In this document: piece by piece, positions 1 to 9,128 of the stretch
Layout: every line of letters begins with the position of its first letter
How positions within the stretch are numbered: position 1 is the first letter of the stretch
Assembly: GCA_903894155.1 (NCBI GenBank)
Contig: CAITPF010000313.1
Span: forward strand, 1 to 43,612
Source: an uncultured beta proteobacterium
Lineage (GTDB): Bacteria > Pseudomonadota > Gammaproteobacteria > Burkholderiales > Burkholderiaceae_B
Reading direction: 5' to 3'
Length of the DNA stretch: 43,612 nucleotides
The notes under the pieces: generated by a model
What the model was told of the DNA's origin: nothing
Databases searched by the model: none
What the model saw: the letters and a program-made list of their open reading frames with translations, nothing else
Program-made: the position numbers and the translations under genes

Positions 1-1
1 A

Positions 2-1564
2 CTGACGGGTTTTAGTCAGGACGAACTCATTGGAAAATCGCCTCGCGTTCTGACTTCGGGGGCTCAGGATCAGGATTTCTGGCGTGAGTTCTGGGAAGAA
101 CTGAGCACAAAGGGCAATTGGCGAGGCGAGGTGCGCAATCGTCGAAAAGACGGCACGATCGCCATTGACTATTTGAGAATTGACACCGTTCATCTCGACC
201 AGGGGACCGAACCTGTTCACGTTACGGCGTACCGCGATGTCACAGCCGAAAAGGCCAATCAGGAAAAGGTCTGGCAACTCGCACATTTTGATACGCTCAC
301 CGGCTTGGCCAATCGCCGCTCATTTCTGAATACGTTTGCGCATGCAATCATTCGGGCCGAGCGCAAGGGGGCGATGGTCGCCCTGATGTTTCTGGACATT
401 GATCACTTCAAGAATATCAACGACACGTTCGGTCATTCTGTGGCTGACTTGTTGCTGATCGAAGTTTCGTCAAGACTTAGAAAGACCCTGCGTCAGGCCG
501 ACAGTGTTGGCAGAATGGGTGGAGACGAATTCACCATCATGTTGAGCGAGCTATCCCATATTCACGACGTTGAACGCATCTGTCAGAAGATATTGAGTGA
601 ATTGGCGTTTCCCATTCGCGTCTACGATCACACGATCTACGTCACGGCAAGTGTGGGCATTGCGATATATCCCGACGATGGCGTAGACGTCGAATCCCTG
701 CTTAAGCGCGCGGATCAGGCGATGTACGTTTCAAAGCAAAGTGGCCGCAATCGCTACACATTTTTTTCGAGCTCCATGCAGGAGGAAGCCTCCAGGCGAG
801 CGCAATTGGGCAATGACCTGCAGATTGCGCTCACAGAAAGTCAACTGGTTGTCTACTATCAACCCATTGTTGAATTGTCATCAGGACTTATACGCAAGGC
901 AGAGGCTCTGATCCGCTGGCAGCATCCGACGCTCGGTCTTCTAAATCCAGCTGAATTTATTCCGTACACCAAGGAGGTCGGTCTGATTCAGAAAATTGAT
1001 CAGTGGGTCTTGGAACAGGTCACAACAAGATTGAGAGCATGGCCGGAGCATTTGCGCAAAAACTTTCAGATTTCAATGAACAAGTCAGCGATCGAATTCC
1101 GTTCCGCCGACGCCATTGATAAGACCATTGAAACGTGTCAAGGCCTCAGCCGCAACGTCATGGTGGAAATTACCGAGCGTGTGCTCATGGACGATGCGCC
1201 AAACACCACCACTAACTTGATGAAGTTGCACGAAGCAGGAATCGCCCTCGCGCTCGATGACTTCGGCACGGGATACTCGTCCATGTCCTACATTGCTCGA
1301 TTTCCAGTCACTTACGTGAAAATCGATCAGGGCTTTGTGAGTAAACTGGTCAGCACCGACGCAAGTGAAGCCGCGTTATGTAAAGGCATTGTCTTGTTGG
1401 CGCACGAATTGGGCATCAAGGTGATTGCCGAAGGCGTCGAAACCCAGGAACAAAATGACTGGCTGGCAAGCATAGGTTGCGACTATGTGCAGGGGTATCT
1501 GTACTACCGGCCGATGACTGCGGATGCCTTTGAGAAAATTGTTCTCACATCGGCCCCGACTTGA
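2..1564 (+). CDS. PAS-GGDEF-EAL cyclic-di-GMP signalling protein, 5' end missing
   Basis: The frame is open from the first bases of the window, so the N-terminus lies outside; a GTG at 131 is only an internal codon. The visible 520 residues start inside a PAS domain (TGFSQDELIGKSP, then NRRKDG). A GGDEF diguanylate cyclase domain follows, with an intact GGDEF motif at nucleotides 518-532 and an RxxD inhibitory site five residues before it. The C-terminal EAL phosphodiesterase domain has an intact EAL at 902-910, then EITER, DDFGTGYSS and EGVET. By family knowledge such proteins make or degrade cyclic di-GMP in response to a PAS signal. Both catalytic motifs look intact, so either activity is possible. 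By eye the gene is close to 52 percent GC, below the central genes. It is followed by a convergent gene, so it probably ends its own transcript. Confidence 0.95.
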   Translation: MTGFSQDELIGKSPRVLTSGAQDQDFWREFWEELSTKGNWRGEVRNRRKDGTIAIDYLRIDTVHLDQGTEPVHVTAYRDVTAEKANQEKVWQLAHFDTLTGLANRRSFLNTFAHAIIRAERKGAMVALMFLDIDHFKNINDTFGHSVADLLLIEVSSRLRKTLRQADSVGRMGGDEFTIMLSELSHIHDVERICQKILSELAFPIRVYDHTIYVTASVGIAIYPDDGVDVESLLKRADQAMYVSKQSGRNRYTFFSSSMQEEASRRAQLGNDLQIALTESQLVVYYQPIVELSSGLIRKAEALIRWQHPTLGLLNPAEFIPYTKEVGLIQKIDQWVLEQVTTRLRAWPEHLRKNFQISMNKSAIEFRSADAIDKTIETCQGLSRNVMVEITERVLMDDAPNTTTNLMKLHEAGIALALDDFGTGYSSMSYIARFPVTYVKIDQGFVSKLVSTDASEAALCKGIVLLAHELGIKVIAEGVETQEQNDWLASIGCDYVQGYLYYRPMTADAFEKIVLTSAPT

Positions 1565-1724
1565 GGGTTCCCGGTAACGGTTTTTGGCCGGGACGGTCAT
1601 TCAGTCCGCCGATGTCATTGGCGGGTAACAGACGCTCTGGCGCCGTTGCTGCGAAGAATGACAGAAGCTGAAACGGGTGCAATCCGGACAGCGACTGTCA
1701 TCACAAGTCACGCCTGATACAAGC

Positions 1725-2642
1725 TCAGGACTTCCGGCGAGCCTGCTCCACGCACAGGTGCGTATGAGCGGCCTTGAGAAGATCGCAGGGCAGGTTGTGC
1801 TCCATGCCATGCGCGATCATGTCGCCCAGGATGTGGTCATGCTCGGTATGGTTGCCCGCGCGCATGTCACGCAGCATCGAAGCGGCAAACCCCGAGCCCG
1901 GTTTGGTCAGCAGCCCGACCGAACGTTCGCGCGCGCTTTCCCGCATGGGGAACCCGTGCGCCTGGGCAATCGCGCAGCACTCGGCGAACGCCTTGGTCAT
2001 CATTTCCGCGCCCCAGGGCGCTGCGACGATCTCGCCCACCGTACCGCCAAAAAGCGTCGTCATGGCGGCAAGCGTGGCAAGGTAGATCCACTTGTCCCAG
2101 AGATTCTGCTCGATGTTCTCGCTGTAGGTTCGATCGAATCCCGCGTTCTCGCACAGATCATAGAAAGCCTTCGCAAGCGCCGCGTGGGCCGGCGATCGCG
2201 GGCCGACGGTCAGCGCGGCGAGGTCGGTCAATTGGCGCACGGCGCCGGTCTCTGTGATGGTGCCCGCGATTTGCGCCACCCCGCCCATGACCCGGTCACG
2301 CCCGAACTTCTCGTCAAGCAGTTTGATGTGGGCCAGGCCGTTGAGAAATGGCAGGAACGCGCCACGCGCACTGGCGAGCGCAACCGACTCCAGTGAATCG
2401 TCCAGGTCAAAGGCCTTGGGGGCCAGCACGATCAGGTCATATTCGGGCTTGAGCTGATCGCGCGTGACGGTCTTGGGCCGCACCGTGAAGGTTTCCTTGG
2501 GGGTCTCGATGACCAGCCCCTCAGCCTGGATCTTGCGGTTGCGCGCCTCGCGCAGCAGGAAGGTGACGTCCGCACCCGCGTTGATCAGCCTCGCGCCAAA
2601 GTAGCCGCCCACTCCCCCTGCACCTACGATCAGAATCTTCAT
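1725..2642 (-). CDS. Ketopantoate reductase family protein (PanE/ApbA-like)
   Basis: This 305-residue protein has the fold signature of 2-dehydropantoate 2-reductase, which reduces ketopantoate to pantoate with NADPH. The N-terminal Rossmann motif GAGGVGGYFG is at residues 7-16. An LNG turn lies near residue 101. The expected catalytic Lys sits in NLWDKW, about residue 184, at the start of the C-terminal helical domain. The length is normal for the family. Burkholderiales carry many PanE paralogues with other 2-oxoacid or catabolic substrates. The gene stands alone, away from panB or panC, so a housekeeping role in pantothenate synthesis is not assumed. It starts at ATG and faces away from the racemase-fold gene across a 199-bp spacer. 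Confidence 0.88.
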   Translation of the reverse strand: MKILIVGAGGVGGYFGARLINAGADVTFLLREARNRKIQAEGLVIETPKETFTVRPKTVTRDQLKPEYDLIVLAPKAFDLDDSLESVALASARGAFLPFLNGLAHIKLLDEKFGRDRVMGGVAQIAGTITETGAVRQLTDLAALTVGPRSPAHAALAKAFYDLCENAGFDRTYSENIEQNLWDKWIYLATLAAMTTLFGGTVGEIVAAPWGAEMMTKAFAECCAIAQAHGFPMRESARERSVGLLTKPGSGFAASMLRDMRAGNHTEHDHILGDMIAHGMEHNLPCDLLKAAHTHLCVEQARRKS

Positions 2643-2841
2643 TGGTCTTGTCTGCCCTGAATATGGTTAACGTTTTCTTCAGCCGCCTCAGCACCCGGAA
2701 ATTCGACCCAGGTGCCACGCAGGCTGACGGAGGATTTTAAGCCAGCTCCGAATGTCGCTGGACAATCGGGCCGCTTTCCTTCAAATTGCCCCTACAACGC
2801 TGCGGGCCCGGGCGACCACAACAACTACCAGGAGACCCTTC

Positions 2842-3696
2842 ATGAGATTCGGATGGCATGTTGTATTGACCAAGGACACCGCTGGGCGCGTCGCGGACAC
2901 TGCGCGCTTCTGGTCGCTTCTCGAAACGTATGCCAACCGCATCGTGGGGCCCAGCGACTCGGTCGAGTTACTGTTCACGCGTAGCCGCACACTGAGCACT
3001 CAAACGCTGATGACCGTCGTGAACACGATTACGCTGGTCAACGATGTCCTCGAGGCGCAAGCCGCGGGGCTCGATGGCGTCGTGCTGGCCGCCTCGATCG
3101 ACCCGGGCGTCTATGAGGCGCGGAGCATCGCGCGCATCCCGGTCGTGGGATCGATCGAGTCCGCGCTTGCCATCAGCGGCTTCATCGGGCAGAAGGCCGG
3201 CATCGTGACGATTGCAGGCGGGGCGGACCCCGCATCCTACGCACGCACCATCGAGCAGAACGCCTCGCGGTACGGCTGCAGGGACAAACTGATTGCCAAC
3301 CGTCCCGTTCGGGCGCTCGACCAGTCCTGGCAGGAGTTCTATCGTTGCTATTCAGACGCGGTCTCAGGCAATGGCGACGCCTTTCTATCCGCCTTTGACG
3401 CAACCGCGCGCGAACTGGTCCGCGACGGCGCAGACGTCGTGATCTGCGGCAACCAGCTATTCGGTGCGGTGCTCGATCATTACGGTCAACTCAAGTGCAC
3501 GTCCAACAATGTGCCGCTGATCGACAATACCGCCGCGGGCCTCAAGATGCTGCAGGTACTGAACTCGCTGCGCGCGACCACAGGCCTGGACATCAGCCGG
3601 ACCGGCGTCTTTCAGTCGCCTTCGCACGATTCAACCGAAAACGTGGCGCGGATGCTCGGCGCACTGTCTGGCGGCATCATCGGTGCCGTCGGGTAG
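2842..3696 (+). CDS. Asp/Glu/hydantoin racemase-fold protein with a single catalytic Cys
   Basis: The start is the ATG at 2842, seven bases after a GGAG ribosome-binding site; the frame is open further upstream but has no better start. The 284-residue product resembles the Asp/Glu/hydantoin racemase superfamily, whose racemases use two cysteines on opposite sides of the substrate. The second is present (VVICGNQ, about Cys202). At the first site, normally Cys just before the DPG turn, the sequence reads AASIDPG, with Ala/Ser near residues 84-85. A single Cys at the second site is the arrangement of arylmalonate decarboxylase. Racemisation is therefore doubtful, and a decarboxylase or isomerase is equally possible. 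Neighbours are a PanE-like gene and a Bug-type binding protein on the other strand. Confidence 0.8.
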   Translation: MRFGWHVVLTKDTAGRVADTARFWSLLETYANRIVGPSDSVELLFTRSRTLSTQTLMTVVNTITLVNDVLEAQAAGLDGVVLAASIDPGVYEARSIARIPVVGSIESALAISGFIGQKAGIVTIAGGADPASYARTIEQNASRYGCRDKLIANRPVRALDQSWQEFYRCYSDAVSGNGDAFLSAFDATARELVRDGADVVICGNQLFGAVLDHYGQLKCTSNNVPLIDNTAAGLKMLQVLNSLRATTGLDISRTGVFQSPSHDSTENVARMLGALSGGIIGAVG

Positions 3697-3710
3697 AGAC
3701 GCCCCGGGTT

Positions 3711-3731
3711 CTTGTCCTGGTGCGCGACAAG
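3711..3731. terminator. Possible bidirectional terminator hairpin
   Basis: CTTGTC at 3711-3716 and GACAAG at 3726-3731 form a perfect 6-bp stem with a 9-base loop. GGG at 3706-3708 and CCC just after the stem could extend it past a two-base bulge. It lies between the convergent ends of the racemase-fold gene and the Bug gene. There is no clear T tract, so the call is weak. Confidence 0.3.
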
Positions 3732-3777
3732 CCCCATCATTCAGGGCCAGCAGGGGTGCAACCGCAGCCCGGCGACC

Positions 3778-4773
3778 TCAATCGTCAGCGCGCACACCGG
3801 CTTCGCGCACCACCTTGCCCCACTTGGCATGTTCGGCACGAATAAACCTGGCGAAATCATCCGGTGTCGGGCTGATCGCGATCTCGACCGCCGACTGGCG
3901 CAATAATTTCTGGTTAACAGGGTCCTTCAGCGCCGTAAGCAGCGCGGCATGGATTTTTTCGATGGCCTCGGGCGGCGTGCGAGCCGGTGCGAGCAGCCCG
4001 GTCCAGTTCACCGCAATGACGTCCGGATAGCCTTGTTCCGCAGCGGTCTTCAGGTCGGGAAGAAACTCCGAGCGGTTGCTGCTGGCGATCAGGATTCCGC
4101 GAAGCTTGCCGTCGCGGATCTGGCCATAGACCGCCGGCAAATCGACGAGGACCCCGTTGACATGGCCGGCCACGGCATCTGCGACCGCAGGCCCGGCCGC
4201 CTTGTAGGGCACGTGCTCAAGACGCGACAGCCCGGTCGTGCTCCTGAGCAATTCGAGGGCAAGGTGTGGAAGCCCTCCGTTGCCCGACGTGGAAATCGTC
4301 ACCCCCTGACGTTTGGCCATTTCAATCAGTTGGGGAAGATCGCGCACATCGACTTTCGAATTCAGGGCGAGCACTTCCGGTGCGAGCCCCATCAGGCTAA
4401 TTGGTGCAAAGTCCAGGAACGGGTCGTACGAGACGTTTTTGCTGGTATGGGGCGTCAACGCCAGCGGGCTCGACGTGGTGACCAGCAGCGTGTAGCCATC
4501 CGGGGCGGACTTCGCGACATGGTTGGTGGCAATCATGCCTGATGCACCGAGGATATTCGTGACGACCACGGGCGCGCCCAGCGTCTGCGACATGGAGGGC
4601 GCGAGGACGCGCGCAAGAATATCCGCAGAGCCGCCTGGTGCAAATGAAACGACAAGCGTCACGGGTTTCGAAGGGAAATCGGTCGCCGCGCGAGCTTGCA
4701 GGCAGGGCGCAGCCGACAGGATCAGCGCCGTCAGGACCGAGCCCAGCGATAACCATCGTCTGGAATGTTTCAT
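3778..4773 (-). CDS. Bug/TctC-family periplasmic binding protein 1
   Basis: A 331-residue extracytoplasmic binding protein of the tripartite tricarboxylate transporter (TctC/Bug) family. It has a cleavable signal peptide (residues 1-29, ending near QARA), then the family pattern DFPSKPVTLVVSFAPGG, a DGYTLL turn after the first domain, and YKAAGPAVAD in the second domain. The ATG follows AAAGGAG by seven bases. Known members bind carboxylates, amides or amino acids and deliver them to a TctAB permease or to a sensor. No tctA or tctB is present anywhere in the window. It lies 100 bp downstream of an MmgE/PrpD gene on the same strand and is probably cotranscribed with it. Confidence 0.95.
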   Translation of the reverse strand: MKHSRRWLSLGSVLTALILSAAPCLQARAATDFPSKPVTLVVSFAPGGSADILARVLAPSMSQTLGAPVVVTNILGASGMIATNHVAKSAPDGYTLLVTTSSPLALTPHTSKNVSYDPFLDFAPISLMGLAPEVLALNSKVDVRDLPQLIEMAKRQGVTISTSGNGGLPHLALELLRSTTGLSRLEHVPYKAAGPAVADAVAGHVNGVLVDLPAVYGQIRDGKLRGILIASSNRSEFLPDLKTAAEQGYPDVIAVNWTGLLAPARTPPEAIEKIHAALLTALKDPVNQKLLRQSAVEIAISPTPDDFARFIRAEHAKWGKVVREAGVRADD

Positions 4774-4873
4774 GGTGCTTCTCCTTTAAGGAAAACGACC
4801 CGTCCCACGATCCAGCTCTGGGTGTCGGCCATCCTAATGGCGTACCGTCACGGCGTCAATGACAAACGCGACG

Positions 4874-6262
4874 TTAGCTTGCGCCACCGGGCCCGGCGCC
4901 AGATCCGAGATCCAGGATCTCGGCAACATCACCGGATGCGGGGACGCTGCGGCAGGCCGCAAGCGACTCGGCACCAGCGTGGGCTCCGATCAGGGGCTCG
5001 GCAAGCGCGAGGAACTTGGCGTCGATCATGGCATCGGAAAGCGGGTTGGACATGCTGCCGATCGCGTTTTCGACAAAGTAAGAGAGCTTCTTCCCGTCGC
5101 GCGTGGTCACCGTAACGTAGGCCTGGTTGTCCGCCACTGCATCGTCGGCCATTGCTGACGCGCGCTCCTGCAGATCACGCACCCGCGGATCCCAGACGCA
5201 ATCCGGTTCACCCTGGGCGATTCCGATGGCGCCGTGCACGAAGGCAGCCGCCACCCAGTGAAAGAGGCTGACTTGCGCCTCGAACACGTTGACCGGAAGC
5301 TTTCGCCACGTGAGGGCCAGCGTGTTCGGATTGACGCGCATGTCGATATGGGCGATATCGGCATGCGATAGCCCATGTGCCCTGACCAGATGCAAACAAG
5401 CGTCAAGGGCAGGATGGATCACAATGCCGCACGGGTACGGCTTGTACGTGTTGTTCATCATTTCAAACCGGTCGCCCAATCCCTGTGTGATCAGCGCAGC
5501 ATCGGATCCATTGCCCAGTACCTGGAGCAAGCCGTTCTTTCCGTCGATGGAAATCGCGCTGCAGGTAAACCCCGCCTGTGCGAAATAGGCTGACGCCACC
5601 CCGGCGCGCGCGGCCATGCCGGGAACATAGGTCATGGCCATGCTGCCGTGCGTTGCGCGCATGCCGCCGGCATGTGTGGCGGCAAGACCGATGGCATCGA
5701 CCATTTGTTCCCGGGTTAGCCCGAGCACCAACCCGACCGCAACACCCGCGCCAATGCCACCCGACAGCCCGGTGATAAACCAGCCCCTGCTCGCGCCATT
5801 GGCCAGAATCGCACAACTCATTCGGCATTCAAGTTCCATTCCGGCGATGAGCGCGCCCAGCATGCTCGCTCCGCTGACCGGCTGACCTTCCTGGGACAAT
5901 TTATCCGCGACCGCAAGCAACGCCGACGCAATCGGCCCGGTTGGATGCGTCGTCGTCGCGAGGTGGGTGTCGTCGTAGGTCTGCGAGGTCGAGGCCAGCG
6001 CGCCCAGCAGTGCCGCGTCAGCGACGCAAAAGCGCTGGCCACGCCCCAGGACACGCACAGAGCCGCCCGACGCCATCGCAAGCATTCCTTGTACTGCCGC
6101 ATCCATGGCCGAGGTCGCCGATCCGCCAAGCGCACAGGCAACCCAGTTCGTCCACGCACGCACCCCCTCGGTGCGCACCCTGTCTGGCAGCGTGTCCCAC
6201 GTAAGCGCTCCTGCGAAATCAGCCATGCGGTACGTCACTGGATCTTTCGTTTGGTTCGACAC
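4874..6262 (-). CDS. MmgE/PrpD family protein 1
   Basis: A 462-residue protein of the MmgE/PrpD family, named after 2-methylcitrate dehydratase; cis-aconitate decarboxylase is another member. Family features are TYDDTHLATTTHPTGP (the conserved Asp/His-rich region, about residues 115-130), a following Ala/Gly-rich helical stretch, and NTYKPYPCGIVIHPALDA in the second half. The start is GTG, seven bases after GGAG. The window has no 2-methylcitrate cycle genes (prpB, prpC, acnD). In Alcaligenaceae, MmgE/PrpD genes often sit beside Bug genes, as here, so a dehydratase or decarboxylase on an imported organic acid is the likeliest role. Substrate unknown. Confidence 0.92.
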   Translation of the reverse strand: MSNQTKDPVTYRMADFAGALTWDTLPDRVRTEGVRAWTNWVACALGGSATSAMDAAVQGMLAMASGGSVRVLGRGQRFCVADAALLGALASTSQTYDDTHLATTTHPTGPIASALLAVADKLSQEGQPVSGASMLGALIAGMELECRMSCAILANGASRGWFITGLSGGIGAGVAVGLVLGLTREQMVDAIGLAATHAGGMRATHGSMAMTYVPGMAARAGVASAYFAQAGFTCSAISIDGKNGLLQVLGNGSDAALITQGLGDRFEMMNNTYKPYPCGIVIHPALDACLHLVRAHGLSHADIAHIDMRVNPNTLALTWRKLPVNVFEAQVSLFHWVAAAFVHGAIGIAQGEPDCVWDPRVRDLQERASAMADDAVADNQAYVTVTTRDGKKLSYFVENAIGSMSNPLSDAMIDAKFLALAEPLIGAHAGAESLAACRSVPASGDVAEILDLGSGAGPGGAS

Positions 6263-6444
6263 GAGATAGCTCCGGATTCAATGGAAATTACCGCCAGCGA
6301 TCACACTTTACACTCGAGGCCGGTTTAATAAGCCAAACGTCGGAATCGTCCGGAAACGAGGGAAAGCGATTAGAATCCACGTAATTATCCTGAGTCACTG
6401 TCATCCAGATTAGTGCTCGCGTCAAAAGAAAGACTGCTCACGGC

Positions 6445-7179
6445 ATGTTTCAAAAACTAAAGATGACCTCTGTGGTCGTCGCGATCGTTTTTTTTCTGCT
6501 GAGCCTGCTCGCGGTGCTGCAGTATTACCGTTTCCAGACGCTGCTCTACGAAGTCAATTCCTCCCGCATCAGCGTCCCGACCCAGGCATTGAAGAGTGAC
6601 ATCGAACGCAGCCTCGGTCTCGGGCTCGCGCTGCAAAGCAACGTCGCCCTGAAATCCATGCTCGAAACCACCATCGAACGCAATACCGATATACGCTCGA
6701 TCAGGCTGGCCGATACGAAGTCGGAGACGGCGCAGATTCTGTGGGAAGCCGGCAAACCACCGCCCCTGACCGAATTGCAACCTTCCGTGAGCGCGCACCT
6801 CCGTACAAACAAGGAAATGTCATTCGATCCCGACCACAAGGACGATTTCGTCCAGGTCTGGTCGATCCGTGACCCGATCGGACGCGTCGTCGCGGCGCTG
6901 GTCGTGCGAGTCGACAATACCGAAGCGCGGAACCTGCTGGCGGACGCGCGTGCACACCTGCTGCAATACTGGCTGCTACTGTGCGGCGCAACGCTCGTTT
7001 GCCTCGCCCCGATCCTGATTTACCTGTTCTCCAACCTGGATCGACTGATCAGTTCCGCCAACCGCATTCTGCGCGGAGATGCCGCGCCGAACGTGCAGCA
7101 TGCGCAGCACAGCGAGATCCTTGATCTCGCGACGCAAGTCATGGAGTCGGGCCAGTCGGCCGGCACCGGGAGGCGGTAA
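6445..7179 (+). CDS. Two-TM membrane sensor module without output domain
   Basis: This 244-residue protein has one transmembrane helix at about residues 8-28, a periplasmic region of about 140 residues, a second helix at about 173-195, and a short cytoplasmic tail resembling the start of a HAMP linker (NLDRLISSANRILRGD). No kinase, GGDEF or methyl-accepting domain follows. The periplasmic part shares a pattern with the sensor part of the next protein: a GLGL/GLGI turn, a hydrophobic helix, then ERNTDIRSIRLAD here against IENPEIAFIKVQR there. They look like related Cache/PDC-like modules. Its TAA overlaps the next ATG by one base (TAATG), so translation is coupled. I infer a subunit or ligand-sensing partner of the downstream MFS fusion. 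Family name not recognised. Confidence 0.75.
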   Translation: MFQKLKMTSVVVAIVFFLLSLLAVLQYYRFQTLLYEVNSSRISVPTQALKSDIERSLGLGLALQSNVALKSMLETTIERNTDIRSIRLADTKSETAQILWEAGKPPPLTELQPSVSAHLRTNKEMSFDPDHKDDFVQVWSIRDPIGRVVAALVVRVDNTEARNLLADARAHLLQYWLLLCGATLVCLAPILIYLFSNLDRLISSANRILRGDAAPNVQHAQHSEILDLATQVMESGQSAGTGRR

Positions 7180-9128
7180 TGCGTTACACCGCAACCGCCG
7201 GGAAGCCGGCCAGCATCGAAAAGACCCTCGCCAAGCGAACCTACGCGTTGTTTCTGCTATGCAGTGTGGCGGCAGTTGCCCTCCTGACCTGGTTCACGCT
7301 CGTGCATTTCGAGCGCATCCTGTTGCCGCAGGTTCTGGCCAAGAGCGACGTGATCGCCAGTTCGGTTCGTACAACGATTGAGGAAGCGACCGGCCTTGGC
7401 ATCCCCTACGATTCCCTTGTTGGCGTCGAGGATTTCCTGTCCGACACACTGATTGAAAATCCTGAAATCGCCTTCATCAAGGTGCAGCGCGAGGGCATGC
7501 GCGAGTACGTGAAGGCGCGCTCCGGGTCGGCGGGCGCGGCCAACCAGGAAGTCGTGCTGCGCCAGATCGACGCCGCAGGCGACGCACCCCGGGTGATCGT
7601 GGCAGTGCGTGCCTCGTACGTCCAGGAAAAGCTGCAGGTGATGGTCGGGGACGCCCTCGTCGTTTCGGTGGTCGCGCTCATCGCCGGGCTTGAGATCGCG
7701 CTGTTCTTCATGGTGCGATGGATCATGCGACCGATCGACACCTGGCGCGCCATGATTGGCGGAATGCAGTCGGGACAGCTTGACCGCGAGTTAAAGCAAC
7801 CCGAGTATGGTCCATTCTCGGAACTACTGCGCCTTTCCAACGACAAGATCACGACCCTGCGCAAGCGCTTCTCGGGCGGCGCACCGTCGGCCGATGGGCG
7901 TGGCGGCTGGTACCAGCCCCAGGCACGCGATGTGCGGATGGCGCTTTTCCTTTTTGTGTTATCCGAAGAATTGTTGCGGTCCTTCCTGACGCTTTACGTG
8001 AAGGAGTTTGCCGATCCGTCCAACCGGCTGAACACGGAACTTGCCATCAGCGCCCCGATCATTGCCTACATGTTCGTGGCCGGCGTTGGCACACTGTTCG
8101 GCAGCGGGCTGGTGGATCGCCTCGGGTTGCGCCGTGCGTTCGGGCTGAGCGTGATCGTGTCGACCGTGAGCCTCTGCGGCCTGGCTGCGGCGCATTCGGT
8201 GACAGAAATCGTCATCTGGCGTTCGGTCAGCGCCTTCGGGTATGCCGTGGCCACGATCGCCTGTCAGGTGTTCATCGCGCGCACAGGCACCGCCGGCGGC
8301 GCGAACGTCCGCGCCCTGTCGATTTTCGTCGCCGCAGTGACCGCCGCGTGCATTTGTGGCGCGCCGATCGGTGCGGTCCTCGCCGATATGCTTGGAAAGC
8401 CTGCGGCGCTGCTGTTCGCAGCACTGATGGCCGTGCTGTCCTGGGCGTTCTTCAGCAAGATCACCATGCCGCCCGCGCCGGCCGGCAAGGATGGGGAAGG
8501 GCCCGAGCGGGGCATGGCGGGGTTCGGCGCGCTGTTGCGCTGCCGTGCGATCCTCACAGCCATGGTGTGCGGCGTACTGCCGGGCAAGCTGATGATGGCC
8601 GGGATGCTGTTCTACATCACGCCGCTGCTGCTGCAACAGTACCAGTTGTCGCAAGCCAGTATCGGTCAGTTCTTCATTCTGTATTACGTCCTGCTCTCGC
8701 TGGGCAACGCCGTCATCAGCCGTGCCGATCCCAAATTGCGAACAAAGACCATGCTGGTCATCGCGGGCGCGGTGACAAGCGGCGCTGGCGGGCTGATCAT
8801 GATCTGGTTCAACACGCCACTTGCACTCGCGCTCGTCATTGTCTGCTTCGGCCTGGGGCAAAGCATCCTGCTCACCCCGCTCACCACCGTCATCCTCGAT
8901 ATCGCGGCACGCGAGCTACCCGATGTATCGCCTTCGCGCGCGCTGGCGCTGGCCCGCGCGTTCGAACGGGTCGGAGGTATCACCGGCGCCGTTCTTGCGG
9001 CCGTGCTCTCGGCGACGCTAGGCTATCGCAGCGCAACCGCGCTGCTGGGCATCATCGTACTCACGCTGGGGCTGGGCACCTTGTCGCTGCTGCGTCCCGT
9101 CAGCTCGCGGGGGTTTGCCCATGGCTAG
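7179..9128 (+). CDS. Sensor-HAMP-MFS fusion transporter
   Basis: A 649-residue fusion. Residues 22-44 form a first transmembrane helix, 45-155 a periplasmic sensor-like domain, 160-182 a second helix, and 184-225 a HAMP-like linker (RPIDTWRAMIGG, SELLRLSNDKI). From about 250 to 645 follows a full major facilitator domain with about twelve helices and the cytoplasmic-loop motif GSGLVDRLGLRRAFG. The MFS part alone matches a normal transporter length, so the sensor is an added N-terminal half. GGGAGG lies five bases before the ATG, and the previous gene ends within that ATG. The 3' end overlaps the next gene by eight bases. The architecture suggests a transporter gated by a periplasmic signal, or a sensor with an MFS core. 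Transport substrate unknown. Confidence 0.82.
   Translation: MRYTATAGKPASIEKTLAKRTYALFLLCSVAAVALLTWFTLVHFERILLPQVLAKSDVIASSVRTTIEEATGLGIPYDSLVGVEDFLSDTLIENPEIAFIKVQREGMREYVKARSGSAGAANQEVVLRQIDAAGDAPRVIVAVRASYVQEKLQVMVGDALVVSVVALIAGLEIALFFMVRWIMRPIDTWRAMIGGMQSGQLDRELKQPEYGPFSELLRLSNDKITTLRKRFSGGAPSADGRGGWYQPQARDVRMALFLFVLSEELLRSFLTLYVKEFADPSNRLNTELAISAPIIAYMFVAGVGTLFGSGLVDRLGLRRAFGLSVIVSTVSLCGLAAAHSVTEIVIWRSVSAFGYAVATIACQVFIARTGTAGGANVRALSIFVAAVTAACICGAPIGAVLADMLGKPAALLFAALMAVLSWAFFSKITMPPAPAGKDGEGPERGMAGFGALLRCRAILTAMVCGVLPGKLMMAGMLFYITPLLLQQYQLSQASIGQFFILYYVLLSLGNAVISRADPKLRTKTMLVIAGAVTSGAGGLIMIWFNTPLALALVIVCFGLGQSILLTPLTTVILDIAARELPDVSPSRALALARAFERVGGITGAVLAAVLSATLGYRSATALLGIIVLTLGLGTLSLLRPVSSRGFAHG

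Noticed and set aside
7959-8861. 300-codon open frame on the minus strand
   Set aside because: Antisense to the MFS domain; composition of a shadow frame.
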